Source: Brachynemurus nebulosus
Lineage: Eukaryota; Arthropoda; Insecta; Neuroptera; Myrmeleontidae
Direction: 5' to 3'
Length of the DNA stretch: 64,000 nt
Assembly: GCA_035578155.1 (NCBI GenBank)
Contig: JAPWDM010000011.1
Span: forward strand, 20,994,375-21,058,374
Positions 1-10,856 of this stretch are shown piece after piece. The translations under genes were made by a program, and so were the position numbers. The notes under the pieces are model-generated. The model did not search any database. It worked only from the letters and a program-made list of their open reading frames with translations, and was not told where the DNA came from. Numbering within the stretch: the first letter of the stretch is position 1; the number at the start of each line of letters is the position of its first letter.

Positions 1-690
1 ATTACAGACACCTTGTACCTATCTTACAATTATTAAATTGACTTGATAAAACCTTCAATTAACACATCAGTATTATAAAAAGTGAAGTATTATTTTAGCG
101 ACATATGTGTTTACGTATGTAAATTTGTCATTGTATTATGGACATATTTACTTACTTATCGTGAAATTTGATATGGCCAAAGACAACAGCTACAATAACT
201 TAATTGCACACAATAAGTAAAAAAAAAAAGTGCATACATATACACATTGAACTGTAATGTAAGATAATAAGTAATATCTATCTATCATTCGGCCTTTAAA
301 CTGATACACGTATTGAACAGGTGACATAACAGTAAAACACGTGCCTTAAAATAATTTGCATGTTTTGAAAACATATGAATGAATATATGTTTAATTATTA
401 TTCAAATTTATTTTGTAAAGTGAGGAGCTCAGGATGATTGCACGTGTTTTACAGATGTTTTTTTTTTACATATTAGCTAGCTAGCTGTGGATGATAGTAA
501 GGAAGTTATAGCGACTGACTTCAATTTTCGCTTAAGAAAGATAGTGAACTTCCTTGTTAACTAAAATGATGAAATGCAATGACTAGAGCACTTATATTTC
601 CATTAAATTATTTATAGGTATTCATTCAATATTGTAAAACTAGAAACACGGGGCTTGTCTGTTCATAAGTTGTCGCTTAAATAAATTTAT
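1..690. other. AT-rich non-coding DNA upstream of candidate exon
   Basis: I see no gene, RNA or inverted-repeat element here. There are poly-T and poly-A runs and a polypyrimidine stretch near 682-695 that leads into the 3' splice-like site at 696-697. If 698-903 is a real last exon, this stretch would be its preceding intron. Confidence 0.5.
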
Positions 691-697
691 TTTTCAG

Positions 698-903
698 TTA
701 CTGAGACTTGTTCCCCTGATGTTCTCATACCTCAGAATACCTCAGATCCTAGGCACTTATATTTCAAGGAAGACGGTACCTCTTCACAAGAATATAGAAT
801 TCGCTTCGAGGATTCATCGTCCAATCTGCATACAGCAGTCTATAATAAAAGGGTGCTTCTTCAAGACATTATATCCATTGAGCAAGTTCGTAAGAGGGCT
901 TGA
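698..903 (+). CDS. candidate terminal exon of an unrecognised gene (partial)
   Basis: The sequence shows a good 3' splice-like site (pyrimidine-rich run ending CAG at 695-697). It is followed by 67 sense codons in the frame starting at 700, then a TGA at 901-903. The frame has no early ATG. The encoded segment is hydrophilic and mixed in composition: it begins TETCSPDVLIPQ, contains EYRIRFED, and ends QDIISIEQVRKRA. An overlapping ATG frame at 719-973 is also open but is rich in I, L, R and F and looks like a shadow. I do not recognise the family. Upstream exons would lie outside the window or be hidden in the first 700 bases. A chance open frame in a locally GC-richer patch is the alternative. 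Confidence 0.35.
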
Positions 904-974
904 CTGTACCTTACTTAAGGTGAATCGATTACTACTGACAAATGAATTCCAAAGTCTATTTTTTTCTCTATAAA

Positions 975-1563
975 CTAGTTGTATACCTGATGGGATTTCC
1001 CACCGACAACATCTATTATTAAGTACTCACTTTCTGCTTACTTTTAATGTTTTTCAAATGCCTAAATCAACATCCACGTTTATAACTTCAAAAATGATGA
1101 ACTTCCGATATGAACTTTCATTTTCTGTTTTAACGCCTTAGGGAATAAATTCCCAGAAACGTTTACACAACTGACTTTCATTTATAAATAGAAGCCTAAA
1201 CGCCAATTTTCATAACTCCTGTGCTTAATTTCGTCCTTCTAAACTCAACAGTTGTTGAGGTTGTTCATTGTCTGTCAGTCAAAATTAAAGATTCATTAAA
1301 TAATATATTATTTATTTTAATAGTCATAGTAACATATTTTTATATGCCTACCACTAACTTCAAAAATAACGAATTTACATACAAATTTTCATCCCTTATT
1401 AAACCCACTTAGGGGACGAATTTTGAAAAATCCTTTCTTAGTGCTCATCTACGTAACATAGGGAACTCCAATGCAAAATTTCATTCTTCTAAACCCAACG
1501 GCTTAGGCTGTGTGTTGTCTGTCAGTCAGTCAGTCAGTCAGTGTTAGAAATTTATTAAGTAGA
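975..1563 (-). mobile_element. Helitron-like non-autonomous element, copy A
   Basis: Read on the minus strand this starts TCTACTTAATAAATTTC at 1563 and ends in CTAG at 975-978 next to a T, the boundary expected of Helitrons (5' TC, 3' CTRR, insertion between A and T). It shares the body of copies at 29411 and 36108: a GACTGACTGAC run after the 5' end, a block matching 'GAAATTTTGCA', and a 3' block containing GGGAAATCCCATC. It is longer than the other two copies, so it carries extra internal sequence. The short open frame at 1221-1412 is inside it and not a gene. Confidence 0.6.
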
Positions 1564-2142
1564 TATATATAATTTATATGTAGAAAAATAAGTTAAATTT
1601 TATAATACATGATGTAACAGTATTAATATTTTATTATTATTAAATCTTCTAATTTTAATAATTTTAAAAGTAACAAATTTGATTCTGGTAGTTGACAAGT
1701 ACGCACACATAATAACTAATACATACACAGATATATTATGGATGTATTAGTATAAAATGACATTTTTATAGTTTTTTTTCTATTTATTACAGTTACTAAA
1801 CGTCCAATATTAAACAAAATATGTAGTTTTTTAATGATTCGAAAACATAAAAGAAAATAATTTTCAGTTTTTTAAATCTTAAAGTTGGTTTTTAATGACA
1901 CAACTTACTTAAATATATAGGTACTTCTGATCCACCTCTGATCATACTTTTGCATTTACTCGTACGTTAAAAATTCTAACTTTTAAAATTTATTTCTTCT
2001 AAACTAGACGTCAGAAATTATTCAAATGGTGTCAGTGAATGCATCATATTTTTCTCTATAATATACTAAAATTTCAAATTCTAAACTTGGAAAATTTCTT
2101 GTAATCGATTCACCTTAAAGATAGTAATTTCTTTTTATTTAG
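1564..2142. other. AT-rich non-coding DNA
   Basis: No gene or delimitable element is visible. The 17 bases at 2101-2117 are close to the reverse complement of 917-933, which may mark a broken duplicate of that flank. Confidence 0.4.
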
Positions 2143-2337
2143 AACTGGACAGGTCTATAAATTATTAGGCGTCTCTAACCGTTGTACATGCTCTACAAGG
2201 AGAAGTGAAGTTGTTGTCTATCAGCCTAATTCTTCACCACCCATTTCACTCTTTAGAATATTTTCAGGGCTAGCTTTAGAGCGGTTGAAAATTGGGCCTC
2301 CCATTTCCACCTATGCCGTTAGGCTACCTACAACAAG
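2143..2337 (+). other. exon-like segment, 65 codons, uncertain
   Basis: A pyrimidine run ending TTTAG at 2138-2142 precedes exactly 195 open bases, and these end AAG followed by GTAACT at 2338. Both splice boundaries therefore look canonical and the length is a multiple of three. The frame reads TGQVYKLLGVSNRCTCSTRR near its start. GC content is higher than the flanks. I recognise no domain. The reverse strand is also partly open and could be part of an old repeat, so this may be coincidence. Confidence 0.18.
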
Positions 2338-2530
2338 GTAACTGCACTTACAAAACGTACTGTTTTTGCTTCCCATGTAATATCACCAGGCCAAGTCACT
2401 TTCGCGTTAGAAGTAGTGTTTCTAACTACTCAGTCTAGCTATCGAAATAAATACAATATAACTTTTACACATATTTGAACTCAAATGCAATTTTTCGATG
2501 GTCCATTTCCATAAAATAACATCAGGTATA

Positions 2531-2982
2531 CAGGGTGTAAAGTATACAAATCTCGCTACGAAAACAGTGGGTAGATCTCACCCATGTAATTAATATTTAC
2601 CAATAAATTTGAATCAAAAATGTTTTTTAACAGAAAAAATTTGATGCCAAATATGGGTAAAAAAGCGGACCCTTAATTTTTTTTAATCCGGCTCTGACCA
2701 TCTCATTTTTGTTAGATAAATATTTTGTTTTTAAAAAAAACATCTGGGAAACGCGTTTACGACCTAAACATGTTTACAGAATTTTATTGGATTTTACAGA
2801 ATTTTATACCTTTAATAGTAAGAAAATATTTATGCATAATTTAGTCAGCGCCGTACTTAGAAAAATTTTGAAACATGTAGCCAGTTAATTTACGATTTTC
2901 TCAAAATTCTTGTGGTTTTACTGTCTACAGGGTGCTATGAGTTTCCCTTCAAAAGAACAAGAGTTATTTATTTTACACCCTG
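2531..2982. mobile_element. MITE with CAGGGTGTAAA termini, TA target
   Basis: TA at 2529-2530 is followed by CAGGGTGTAAAGTA. The right end reads TTTTACACCCTG at 2971-2982, followed by TA. The termini are inverted and the TA duplication fits the Tc1/mariner superfamily. The 452 bp body has no coding content. Confidence 0.75.
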
Positions 2983-2988
2983 TATATT

Positions 2989-3988
2989 AATAACACAGGC
3001 CAACGACTAAAAAACTTTTTTAATACTTTAACCATATTTTTATGGATTTGAGTGTGCTGAATCTGAAAATAACAATAAAATTGCTGTATCACCCACCATT
3101 TCCCTACATTTTACATCATAAACCTTTATATTCAAAAAAATAGTTCAGAAAATTAATACAATCAATATAATACTAAATATGCGAAAGCCAGCGGTCCAAT
3201 ATCTTATAATGTATATAATGTCTTATAATTCCAATATCTTTGCTCAAAGTTCCCGCATTTATCAGAAGCAAAGTTACAAGAGGGCGTCTTCATTGGCCCT
3301 GATATAAGAAAAATGATGTTTGACTCTGAGTTTGAATTACATATAACAGTGAAAGAGAAAGAGGCTTGGATTGCTTTCAAGGAAGTTGTTAACAAGTTTT
3401 TGGGTAACAAAAAAGACCAGACTATAATATAACCATTGTATCTAATCGCTTCAAGAATTTGGGATGTTTAACGAGCTTAAAGGTTCATTTTTTAAACAGC
3501 CAGCTAGACTACTTTCTGGACAATTTAGGAGCTGTCAGTAAGGAACAAGGAGAACGTTTCCACCAGGATATCAAGATAATGGAAGAACGCTATCAGGGAC
3601 GTTGGAACACCAGGACGATGAGAGATTACTGTTGGTCCTTTCACCGAGAAAGTCAGCAAGCGGCACACAGAAGAAAAAGCCACATCCGAAGCTTCAAAGA
3701 AAAGAGAGAAAGAAAATATAAGCCCATGGACTTTTAAAACCTTCATAAAACTTAGTATTAGGAATAAAAATATATTTTATGTGTTAATATATTTTATGAA
3801 CATTTTCACTCCTATAGAATATTAGCATATTTCATTAAATCTGACATAGCCAAAATGTGACAAAACTGTGGGTGCTACAAAATAATGAAATTCAAATTTG
3901 GATTTAGCACCCAAAAAAATATAAAGATCACCTATTAACATTAAAAAAGTTTTTTATGACCTTAATTTTGCAGGCCTGTGTAATTAGT
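2989..3988 (+). mobile_element. inverted-repeat DNA element carrying a broken ORF
   Basis: The left end contains ACACAGGCC followed shortly by AAAAAACTTTTTTAAT. The right end, on the other strand, contains the same two blocks in the same order (3940-3985). About 1 kb lies between them, including the pseudogene at 3235-3737. The exact ends and target duplication are unclear (TAATAAC on the left, GTAATTA on the right). It abuts the MITE at 2531-2982. Confidence 0.5.
3235..3737 (+). pseudogene. fragment of a repetitive arthropod gene family, frameshifted
   Basis: Two open segments in different frames form one conserved-looking C-terminal region. The first runs from 3235 to a TAA at 3430 (FPHLSEAKLQEGVFIGPDIR, then EAWIAFKEVV and FLGNKKD). 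The second runs from about 3440 to a TAA after 3732 (LKVHFLNSQLDYF, LGAVSKEQGERFHQDI, RYQGRWN, DYCW) and has a basic tail. From memory, this block of SLK-HFLNS-LDYF, GAVS-EQGERFHQDI and YQG-WN is found in many near-identical predicted proteins of arthropods, usually unnamed. I cannot assign an enzymatic function. The frameshift between 3432 and 3459 and the stop mark it as dead. The flanking inverted repeats suggest the family is carried by a DNA transposon. Confidence 0.7.
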
Positions 3989-3989
3989 A

Positions 3990-4475
3990 ATATTACCTTT
4001 AATTTAATATGTATACTTACATATTATGCACTATTGTTCATTGTACCCGATTACTCTAGCTGGGTGTGATTTGTATACAACCTCATTGTTATTGATGCGT
4101 GTCAGTCAGGTCACGCATATATGATTTTACCAAATAACAACAATACTCAATATGAACTGTTAATGTCGGTAAGATAACACATTAATTGACTAATAGTTTA
4201 CGCATGTACGCACAGAGGTTGGTAGCCATTTTTATGATGTAAGTGGGACAGTGTAATCAAATTATGAATATAAAGTAAGAAAAAATGTCGTCAATCTTTA
4301 CAAATTGATGTCCAAATAGAGGAGGCATTGAGTAAGAGACTCGTTATATCAATTAAAATAGAAAATAAAAATAGCACTAGATATTCCGTGAAAAATAGAA
4401 AGACTTACTCTAACAAAAAATCCTGTCGCAATATGCTGCAAAGTATAGCAAGTTTCGATTATAAATTTTTTTTTC
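3990..4475. other. non-coding DNA
   Basis: No gene or clear element. Overlapping short open frames on both strands at 4328-4594 are AT-rich shadows and run into the degenerate repeat that follows. Confidence 0.4.
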
Positions 4476-4479
4476 GAAA

Positions 4480-4850
4480 ACCCGCTTACATAATTCAAAA
4501 CTGTCTCCGATGCAATTTTTCTCGCTCTTTGTCGTGGTGCAAAAAAAAATTTTGAAAAATTTTTATTTTTGGCAAATTTTTGCGAAAAGATCATTTCTTT
4601 GAGGTTCCGAGCATCGGTTATGTTTGACTGAAGAACTCATCCAAGGGTTTGAGACTTCCAACATTTTCACCAAATCTCGTAAGCATAGGATGTTTCGTTC
4701 GAGAGTTATCGTGTGAACATACATATATATTTAGCGAATGTCATTTTCGGTATCTAGGGACCTCAAAACAATTTTTTATCATAATCCCGGCCTCAAGTCG
4801 CATCATGACACTGGCTGTAATAACTGAATTTTTCATTCAAATATTCACTA
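4480..4850 (-). repeat. degenerate copy of the (TA)n / GTGTCCGCACGATAAC family
   Basis: On the minus strand this matches the units at 19785 and 20625. It contains CAGCCAGTGTCATGA, the block around AGGTCCCTAGATACCGAAAA, a short TA tract (4723-4730), a decayed GTTCACACGATAACTCTCGAA and a block ending in GATGAGTTCTTCAG. The TA tract is short here, so this is an old copy or one where the microsatellite never expanded. Confidence 0.6.
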
Positions 4851-5690
4851 TTAGAAAAAATGCCCTTCAAACTATTTTATTACAAACCGTTCTGGTTTGG
4901 ACTATTTTGGAAAAACATAGACAAAAACAATGTTTATTTATGTCTATCACAATAATCTGAACGATAATTTGTTAGAAAACAGAACAAAAACATTTTATTA
5001 AATTAAAATCCTTTATACTTACTGTGAATCCTATTATGTGTTTTCTTTTCTTTTTTTTGGTAATGTTGATAATATCATGCACATTTTGACCTACTTGGAC
5101 GCTGTAAACCACTAAATGTGTTGTTAGCTAAAAAAAATATAGAATACGGTCATCACAGTTTTATCATATGGCTACAGTTTATGTAGGTCACAAAAATAAT
5201 AATGGATTTTTACGTCAGTATACGAAGTCTATATTTTAAGATTAGGGATAAGATAAAGTTTATTTGATATTATGAATTTAAACTTACATTTTGGGAAGTG
5301 TGGAGTCAGCAACAAATTACAATTGTAATCAAGTTTCTCGATCAGACTTTTGTTAGACTCACAGATTTCTAGCTACATATATCTACTATTTTCGATATAA
5401 TTCATTCTATTCTAATATTTTCTGTAATCGGAACGACCTCAGATGAAGAATACCTAAGTTTTTATTTAATTAGGAATGGGGTACTTGTAAACAAACTAGT
5501 CCGTTTCTAGAATAGATTAGTCCTGATTAAAAACAATTAAAAAGGATATTTCTAATTTAAAAATTGAAATTGTTATTGAAGCATTTCATTGATAAGAAAT
5601 CAAAGTATGTGGAAAAGTGTTATAGTGATTTGAAATCAAGCAAAATCCAGAAATAGCCTTATTATTATTAGGTATTCCGAAGAAATCAGT
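4851..5690. other. AT-rich non-coding DNA
   Basis: I see no gene, RNA or delimitable mobile element. Confidence 0.4.
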
Positions 5691-5694
5691 TAAC

Positions 5695-5904
5695 CAAAGT
5701 CGGATTTACGTAACGACACTTGGGGTATGTGCTTCAGAGTCCCCACATAATAGGGGTCTCCACAAAATTAATTATAAATCGCCCAAAACAAGTGTAGAGT
5801 AAGAAGGATAAGCACTTTTTATTTGTTTTTTTTACTCGCTAGCTTTACTTCTGAAAAAATTTCCAAACCGCCTTAGCAGAAGCAGCCACATAAATCCGAC
5901 TCTG
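5695..5904. mobile_element. short MITE-like element, CAAAGTCGGATTTA termini
   Basis: The left end has AAAGTCGGATTTACGT (5696-5711) and the right end has the inverted TAAATCCGACTCTG (5891-5904). About 210 bp lie between. A target duplication is not obvious: both flanks contain GTTAA but at slightly different offsets. Confidence 0.45.
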
Positions 5905-6868
5905 CAGTTAAGACACGTAGAATCAATATCGCAATTTTGTTTTGTTGTGGATTGGTACAATTTTGTAAAACATAGTCCATTAAAAATATCCTTTTTTTTA
6001 TAAACAGTGACGATTATTTTATTATTGATAACATGACATTCTGCTTAAATTTTATATATTATGACATAATATATTCTAGTTTCACGCTACAAAAAATTAT
6101 TTCAATCTATTTCTGTTTCCGTATCTTATTTAATATCATCGGAGCGATAGGAATCAATATCCGGAAACAGGAAACATTTACTAATATTTGATACATATTT
6201 ACATAAACTATATTTCTATTGATACTGTTTGAGTATTCAAAAATGTAGGTCATTCATAAAAATAGGCTAATAGGCATTATGATTTGAATTTTGAATTTTT
6301 TATTGGAGTTTCTATTTTCCGAATTCCGAATTTTTAAAAAAAGAATTGTGTAGACGCCATTGATTCTCAATCTTCAAAACGAAAGAAATGGTCAACAATA
6401 AACAAATCTATTGTCTTACTGTCATTTAAATTTCTACAAGACATACAGTAAATAAAACAATTATTATTTATTCTCTACGTTCTCAACTATACATGGCCGT
6501 AATAGCTAGCTATACGTATGTTGTTAAGATTATAATCTCTGTACAAAAATGATAAACCCACGTCAATCAAAACAGACAAATAGTAAAAGACATGTTTTTT
6601 ATTGTCATCAATTCATCAAATTCATGAACATATGGTGATTTTTCATATATAGATATGTAATTTGTATACAGTATGCTTGATTTCATACAGAAATTAAACA
6701 GGTAACTTTTATTTTTGTAAGTAATCGTAAGGTTAAAAGTTAAAAATATTTATAATTTTTTTTTTCATTACATATCTGCAAGTTTAATAATACTTCTGTT
6801 TTTCTTTCTTAAGATTCAATTGATAGTAATCACTTTCACATTTTTTGAACCATTTTGGGAATAATTTT
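5905..6868. other. AT-rich non-coding DNA
   Basis: No gene or clear repeat structure is visible. Confidence 0.4.
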
Positions 6869-6871
6869 TGA

Positions 6872-7525
6872 AGTTACAACGAAGTTAGAACTTTACCGCA
6901 TCGATGCAGCATCATGACCTTTCTGATGCGTCTAATACTACATGATGCGATGCTGATTCTCTCTTGAAATTTGATGCACATTAGATGTTTTTAAACGGGA
7001 TATTGGCATCATTTAACCTCTGATTTGACTATAGATAATATAGCATGATTAGACTATAGATAATATAGCAATACAGTCCTTGTATATATTATCTTTGAAT
7101 TTCAACTTGAACTTACTTGAAATTGAAAATTGAAAAAATTGAAATTATTTGAATAAAAAATATTACATATTTTGAGTACAAGATGTATTCAGATAGTTTA
7201 AACAATTTTAATGAGAGGTAAATAAATTCATCTTTTTCAACTTTTAGTTTTTCGGAATTATTCCTATAACCGTTATGGTCATAGGACCATTGGTATCATC
7301 CTTTATTCACATTACCATAGCTACGACAGCCACCTATATTTTAAATGTAAGTAGCTGTGATATTACATTATGCGCATGACACGCATCACCAAATTTCTTG
7401 ATGCATTGTTTTGACGCATCAAATGCAAAAATGAATTTTTGATTTTTCGTTTTGATGCGTCTGATGCGTTTTTGAACTTTTGACTCTGCCTCATGCAAGC
7501 AGTGATGCATTTTTGAAGTTAGCCT
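6872..7525. mobile_element. AGGCTAACTTCAAAAATG-type MITE, copy 1 (diverged)
   Basis: This is homologous, in opposite orientation, to 28465-29163. The right end GCATTTTTGAAGTTAGCCT (7507-7525) is well kept; the left end near 6872 is decayed. The words TGATGCG and GCATC recur near both ends (6900-6980 and 7380-7510). The element has a tandem duplication of GACTATAGATAATATAGCA (7027-7075). No coding content. Confidence 0.65.
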
Positions 7526-7529
7526 TTGT

Positions 7530-8587
7530 TTATTGTACTTATTCTGTGATTGTACTTTATAAGACGGATACCGTTTATAACACTTAGAACTTCAGTACTT
7601 AAAACATTATTAGCGTTCTCAGTGTGTCCTCAGTGTTTGCAATTTTAGAATTTTTTAAATCAGTTTTTTCTTTCAGATTTATTAATCTTATTTTTCTAAA
7701 TTTTTAATTTTTTTTTTTAAAGTGAAATTCGAGAATGTAAATTTTAGGTTAATGAGTCTTGGTTCATTTAATAAATATTAATATGAATGCATGTTAGTGC
7801 TGAAATTCTTTAATACAAGAGCTAAATATCATCAAATTTAGGCTTCTATACCGATTATTTATGTTACCAAAAAATTTCTAATGAAATTGTTTTCATGTTT
7901 CAAATTTTTTATTTCGTTCAAGCTAGACAATAACATTTAATTAATGAAATATTCATCTCAGCATCAATTTATCAAATATTAAACTGTAAGTCCAGGTCTT
8001 TCAGCCTTTTATTTCATCAGTACGTTCTATCAACAGCGCACTTGATCTGAAAGACTGTGATAACTTAACTTGGTATTTCGATCACCACTGTTAAAGTCTG
8101 TGATTAAAATATTAAATACCTGTGTATAAAATAATTCTCACGTAATGAATAACTGGAAATTAATAAATTTATTTCCCAACCAAACTTTGTCTGTTTTCAT
8201 GATTAAAATTTTTCAATTAGTATTTCCAATTTAAAATGTCTTTTTGCATCAATTGAAAGTCGTTAAGTGGACGGAATTAAACAATTAAAAATTCATTACT
8301 TATTACACTGATTATTATTTACATGTATTCTACATTTATCTGTACCTATGTATTATTCCTACCTTATTAGTTATTGTCTACAGCATTGGACAAAATAATT
8401 ATAACACTAGTTAGTAGTCCATATTTTCTGTAAGAGATCTGCATTAAATTCTATAAGCGTGCTCAATCAGTAATATTGGGGACTGATATTTTAAGACTGT
8501 AAATGTTTTGAATAGTTTCTCTTCATAGTTTTCTCAATAGGAAGACGACTATCTGTGCTTCATCATTTCATAATAGATAAATAAACT
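7530..8587. other. AT-rich non-coding DNA
   Basis: No gene, RNA or delimitable element is visible between the two mobile elements. Confidence 0.4.
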
Positions 8588-8595
8588 GTAACAAG

Positions 8596-9166
8596 TAGGG
8601 ATGATCGATATTCATCGATGTTAGAAAAACATCGATGTTTAGGGGGAAAACATCGATATAAAAACATCGATGTTATGTCCTCGATAACATCGACACATCG
8701 ATGTTATGGGAATAATATAGAAACATCGATATTACTCTAACCTATCCAGTATTTATAAAGTCCTGTCGCTGATTTAAAAGAAGATCCATTACTTTTATGG
8801 CAAGTTCTAGGATCCACTTATCCAAACTTGAAAAAAATTGCCATTAAATATTTGTATTTCACAGTAACTTCAACAGTTTCAGAGAGACTTTTTTCAAAAG
8901 CTGGGCAGAATTTGTATCAACAAAGGAACATATTAAAAGGGAAACTTCTAACAAAGTGACTTTTTTTGCAAAGTGTACCAAATAAAAATTGGCAATGTTA
9001 ATTTTTAATAATAGATTATAATGGTTGTTTATTTTGCTACAGAAACATCGATGTTTTCGAACATCGATGTCTTTCTTTCGATATACATATATCGTATATC
9101 GATAATCTTGAATCGATGTTAACATCGATGTCAACATCGATATTTTTTTAATATCGATCATCCCTA
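8596..9166 (+). mobile_element. hAT-type deletion derivative with 8 bp target duplication
   Basis: The element begins TAGGGATGATCGATAT and ends ATATCGATCATCCCTA. It is flanked on both sides by the identical octamer GTAACAAG (8588-8595 and 9167-9174), the hallmark of hAT insertion. Both ends are filled with repeats of ACATCGATGTT, typical of subterminal transposase-binding words. The interior keeps only the last part of a transposase gene (8762-8959). It cannot encode its own transposase but retains the terminal features needed for mobility in trans. Confidence 0.93.
8762..8959 (+). pseudogene. hAT transposase C-terminal dimerisation fragment
   Basis: An open segment of about 65 codons ends at TGA 8957-8959. 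It reads PLLLWQVLGSTYPNLKKIA, then KYLYFTVTSTVSERLFSKAG, then NLYQQRNILKGKLL. This is the C-terminal hAT dimerisation signature (P-L-WW---YP-L---A--YL---TS--SERLFS-AG------R--L). The N-terminal BED finger and the catalytic core are absent. It lies in the element at 8596-9166, and the stop sits at the usual place for the family. It is a transposase remnant, not a host gene. Confidence 0.9.
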
Positions 9167-9174
9167 GTAACAAG

Positions 9175-10036
9175 TAATGATGCTGGTAGCCTCTGTTGTT
9201 AACATAATCATAACAGATATCTAAAGAACAGTGGTCCATTATTTTTACCATCAGTGTAAAACAATTTTACCTGTTACTACACATACGCATCATTAAATCT
9301 TTTTTTTTAGCAAGAAGCTAATTAATCGTTGATCAATTTCATACTTTCTAAAATATCAGTAATAGATTTAACATATGATGATTTTTTTGTTAAATAAACG
9401 TACAACATCATTGGTGTAATGTTACTAATTATAAACGAAAAAAAACTATTGTTTATTTTTAGTTATTGCAATACATATTATCAAAAATATTGTATTATTA
9501 TGCCTATAAAATCAACCAGTATTAAATAAAAAGGTTTTTATTGCTTCAAGACTTGTTATTTTTCTCGCCTCGCTTGAAAATAAGCAGTCGTCACCTGTAA
9601 TAAAAAGAAATCAGTTTCTTTTCTAATAAATAATTGTCATTATTTCCTAGTCTTTTATATTTAACATCTGACCATAGAAACAACTACTGTATATAAGATA
9701 TTAATTAGAAATGTTCCTTAGTACCGTGTAAAATTTTTTGAATTTAAACTATAAAGTAAAAATAAAAGCAATCTCACAATTTTGGAAGTACGTTCTCCTG
9801 CTACAGTTTTAACTAAAAAAATATAAAACGTGTGTAAAATATATGAATAATGTACATAAGTATTTGACAATGTTTTGACCGTCGTAACAGGGTACTAAGA
9901 GACCTCCACACGAGAAGTTTCCCGGGGCCTACACAAAGGTAAATGGGACCCTGACAGTATGCTCATATACACTGTGTATTGTGACTAAACTTATACAATT
10001 CTTGAAGAATATTTCTTCACTTGTACGATATACATA
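9175..10036. other. non-coding DNA with one weak exon-like segment
   Basis: Mostly AT-rich without features. A GC-richer patch at 9891-9941 reads GTKRPPHEKFPGAYTK between an AACAG and an AAAGGTAAAT, which could be splice sites. The upstream pyrimidine tract is weak, so I do not call it an exon. Confidence 0.35.
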
Positions 10037-10038
10037 TA

Positions 10039-10854
10039 CAGTCGGACTCATGTATTTTCACCACCATCTATTTTCAACTGATTTTACTCACGTATTTTCA
10101 ATTTTTTTTTCCCACTTCTCACGCAATACTTCAATACAGAAAAGTAGCTGTCTGATTAACCGATCGATTACAAATCGCAAGTGTTTAAAAAATAATATTT
10201 CATGCTTCACTTTTTTGTTTGTCATTTTAACTCTTTGCACTCAAGCAAAAAAAAAGTGAGTTGTAAATAGGCTGATAAGACATGTAGCACATGACAACGA
10301 CCGACGTTCTTTTTTTGACGGATTCTTTTGACGTTCTAACCTTGTTTCCCCAAAGTTGAATACTAAATGCGCTAAATACGTCCTCAATGCTGTTTTTATT
10401 AGTTTTTAATTTTAAAAAGATAATTCAACGTGATTTTGTATTATTTTATTTACAATTTTTCTAATAAATGAATGTGTTTGCAGTTATTAAATAAAATATT
10501 CATGTAATGTGAAGTATGAGCAGTCATTACAGTTCAACATTCAGTGTGTCATGTGGTACATGTCTTATGATCCAACAGACAAAACACCTTTAAATATGGT
10601 CGAGTTAATAAACAAACCACCTTGTCATGCTGTACATGTCTTATAAGCGCAAAGGGTTAAGATTATTCACTAGGATAGTACACGTGACTAGTGTGTAAAG
10701 ATTTGCGCGGGCTTTTTGTGATTGGTTCTATGTTTGTCACGTGGTTCTGTGATTACCACCATTACCACGGAGTAAGGATGAACGAGAAATTGAAAATACA
10801 TGAGCGAATTAGTCCCGACATGACAGGTTGAAAATATATGAGTCCAACTAACTG
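10039..10854. mobile_element. TA-flanked MITE (CAGTCGGACTCATG ends), host of a nested piggyBac MITE
   Basis: TA at 10037-10038 precedes CAGTCGGACTCATGTATTTT. The right end is an inverted AAAATATATGAGTCC followed by a diverged AACTAACTG and TA. GAAAATACATGAG words recur inside both ends. The reverse complement of 44953-45414 matches this element along its length, except that here a 426 bp block (10231-10656) is inserted at a TTAA. In 44953-45414 the same place reads GTCATTTTAAGGTTATTC, the empty site. Confidence 0.88.
10231..10656. mobile_element. piggyBac-type MITE with TTAA duplication, copy 1
   Basis: TTAA flanks both ends (10227-10230, 10657-10660). The ends are CTCTTTGCACTCAAG and CTTATAAGCGCAAAGGG, so the inverted terminus is C(C/T)CTTTG, typical of piggyBac-like elements. 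A copy at 59130-59556 differs at only a few positions, so amplification was recent. It has no transposase. The 92-codon open frame at 9981-10259 runs across the left junction and is not a gene. Confidence 0.9.
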
Positions 10855-10856
10855 TA

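Noticed and set aside
917..2117. AAGGTGAATCGATTAC at 917-933 and its inverse at 2101-2117 as element ends
   Set aside because: Match is only about 17 bases, no target duplication, and the Helitron-like copy A between has its own clear ends.
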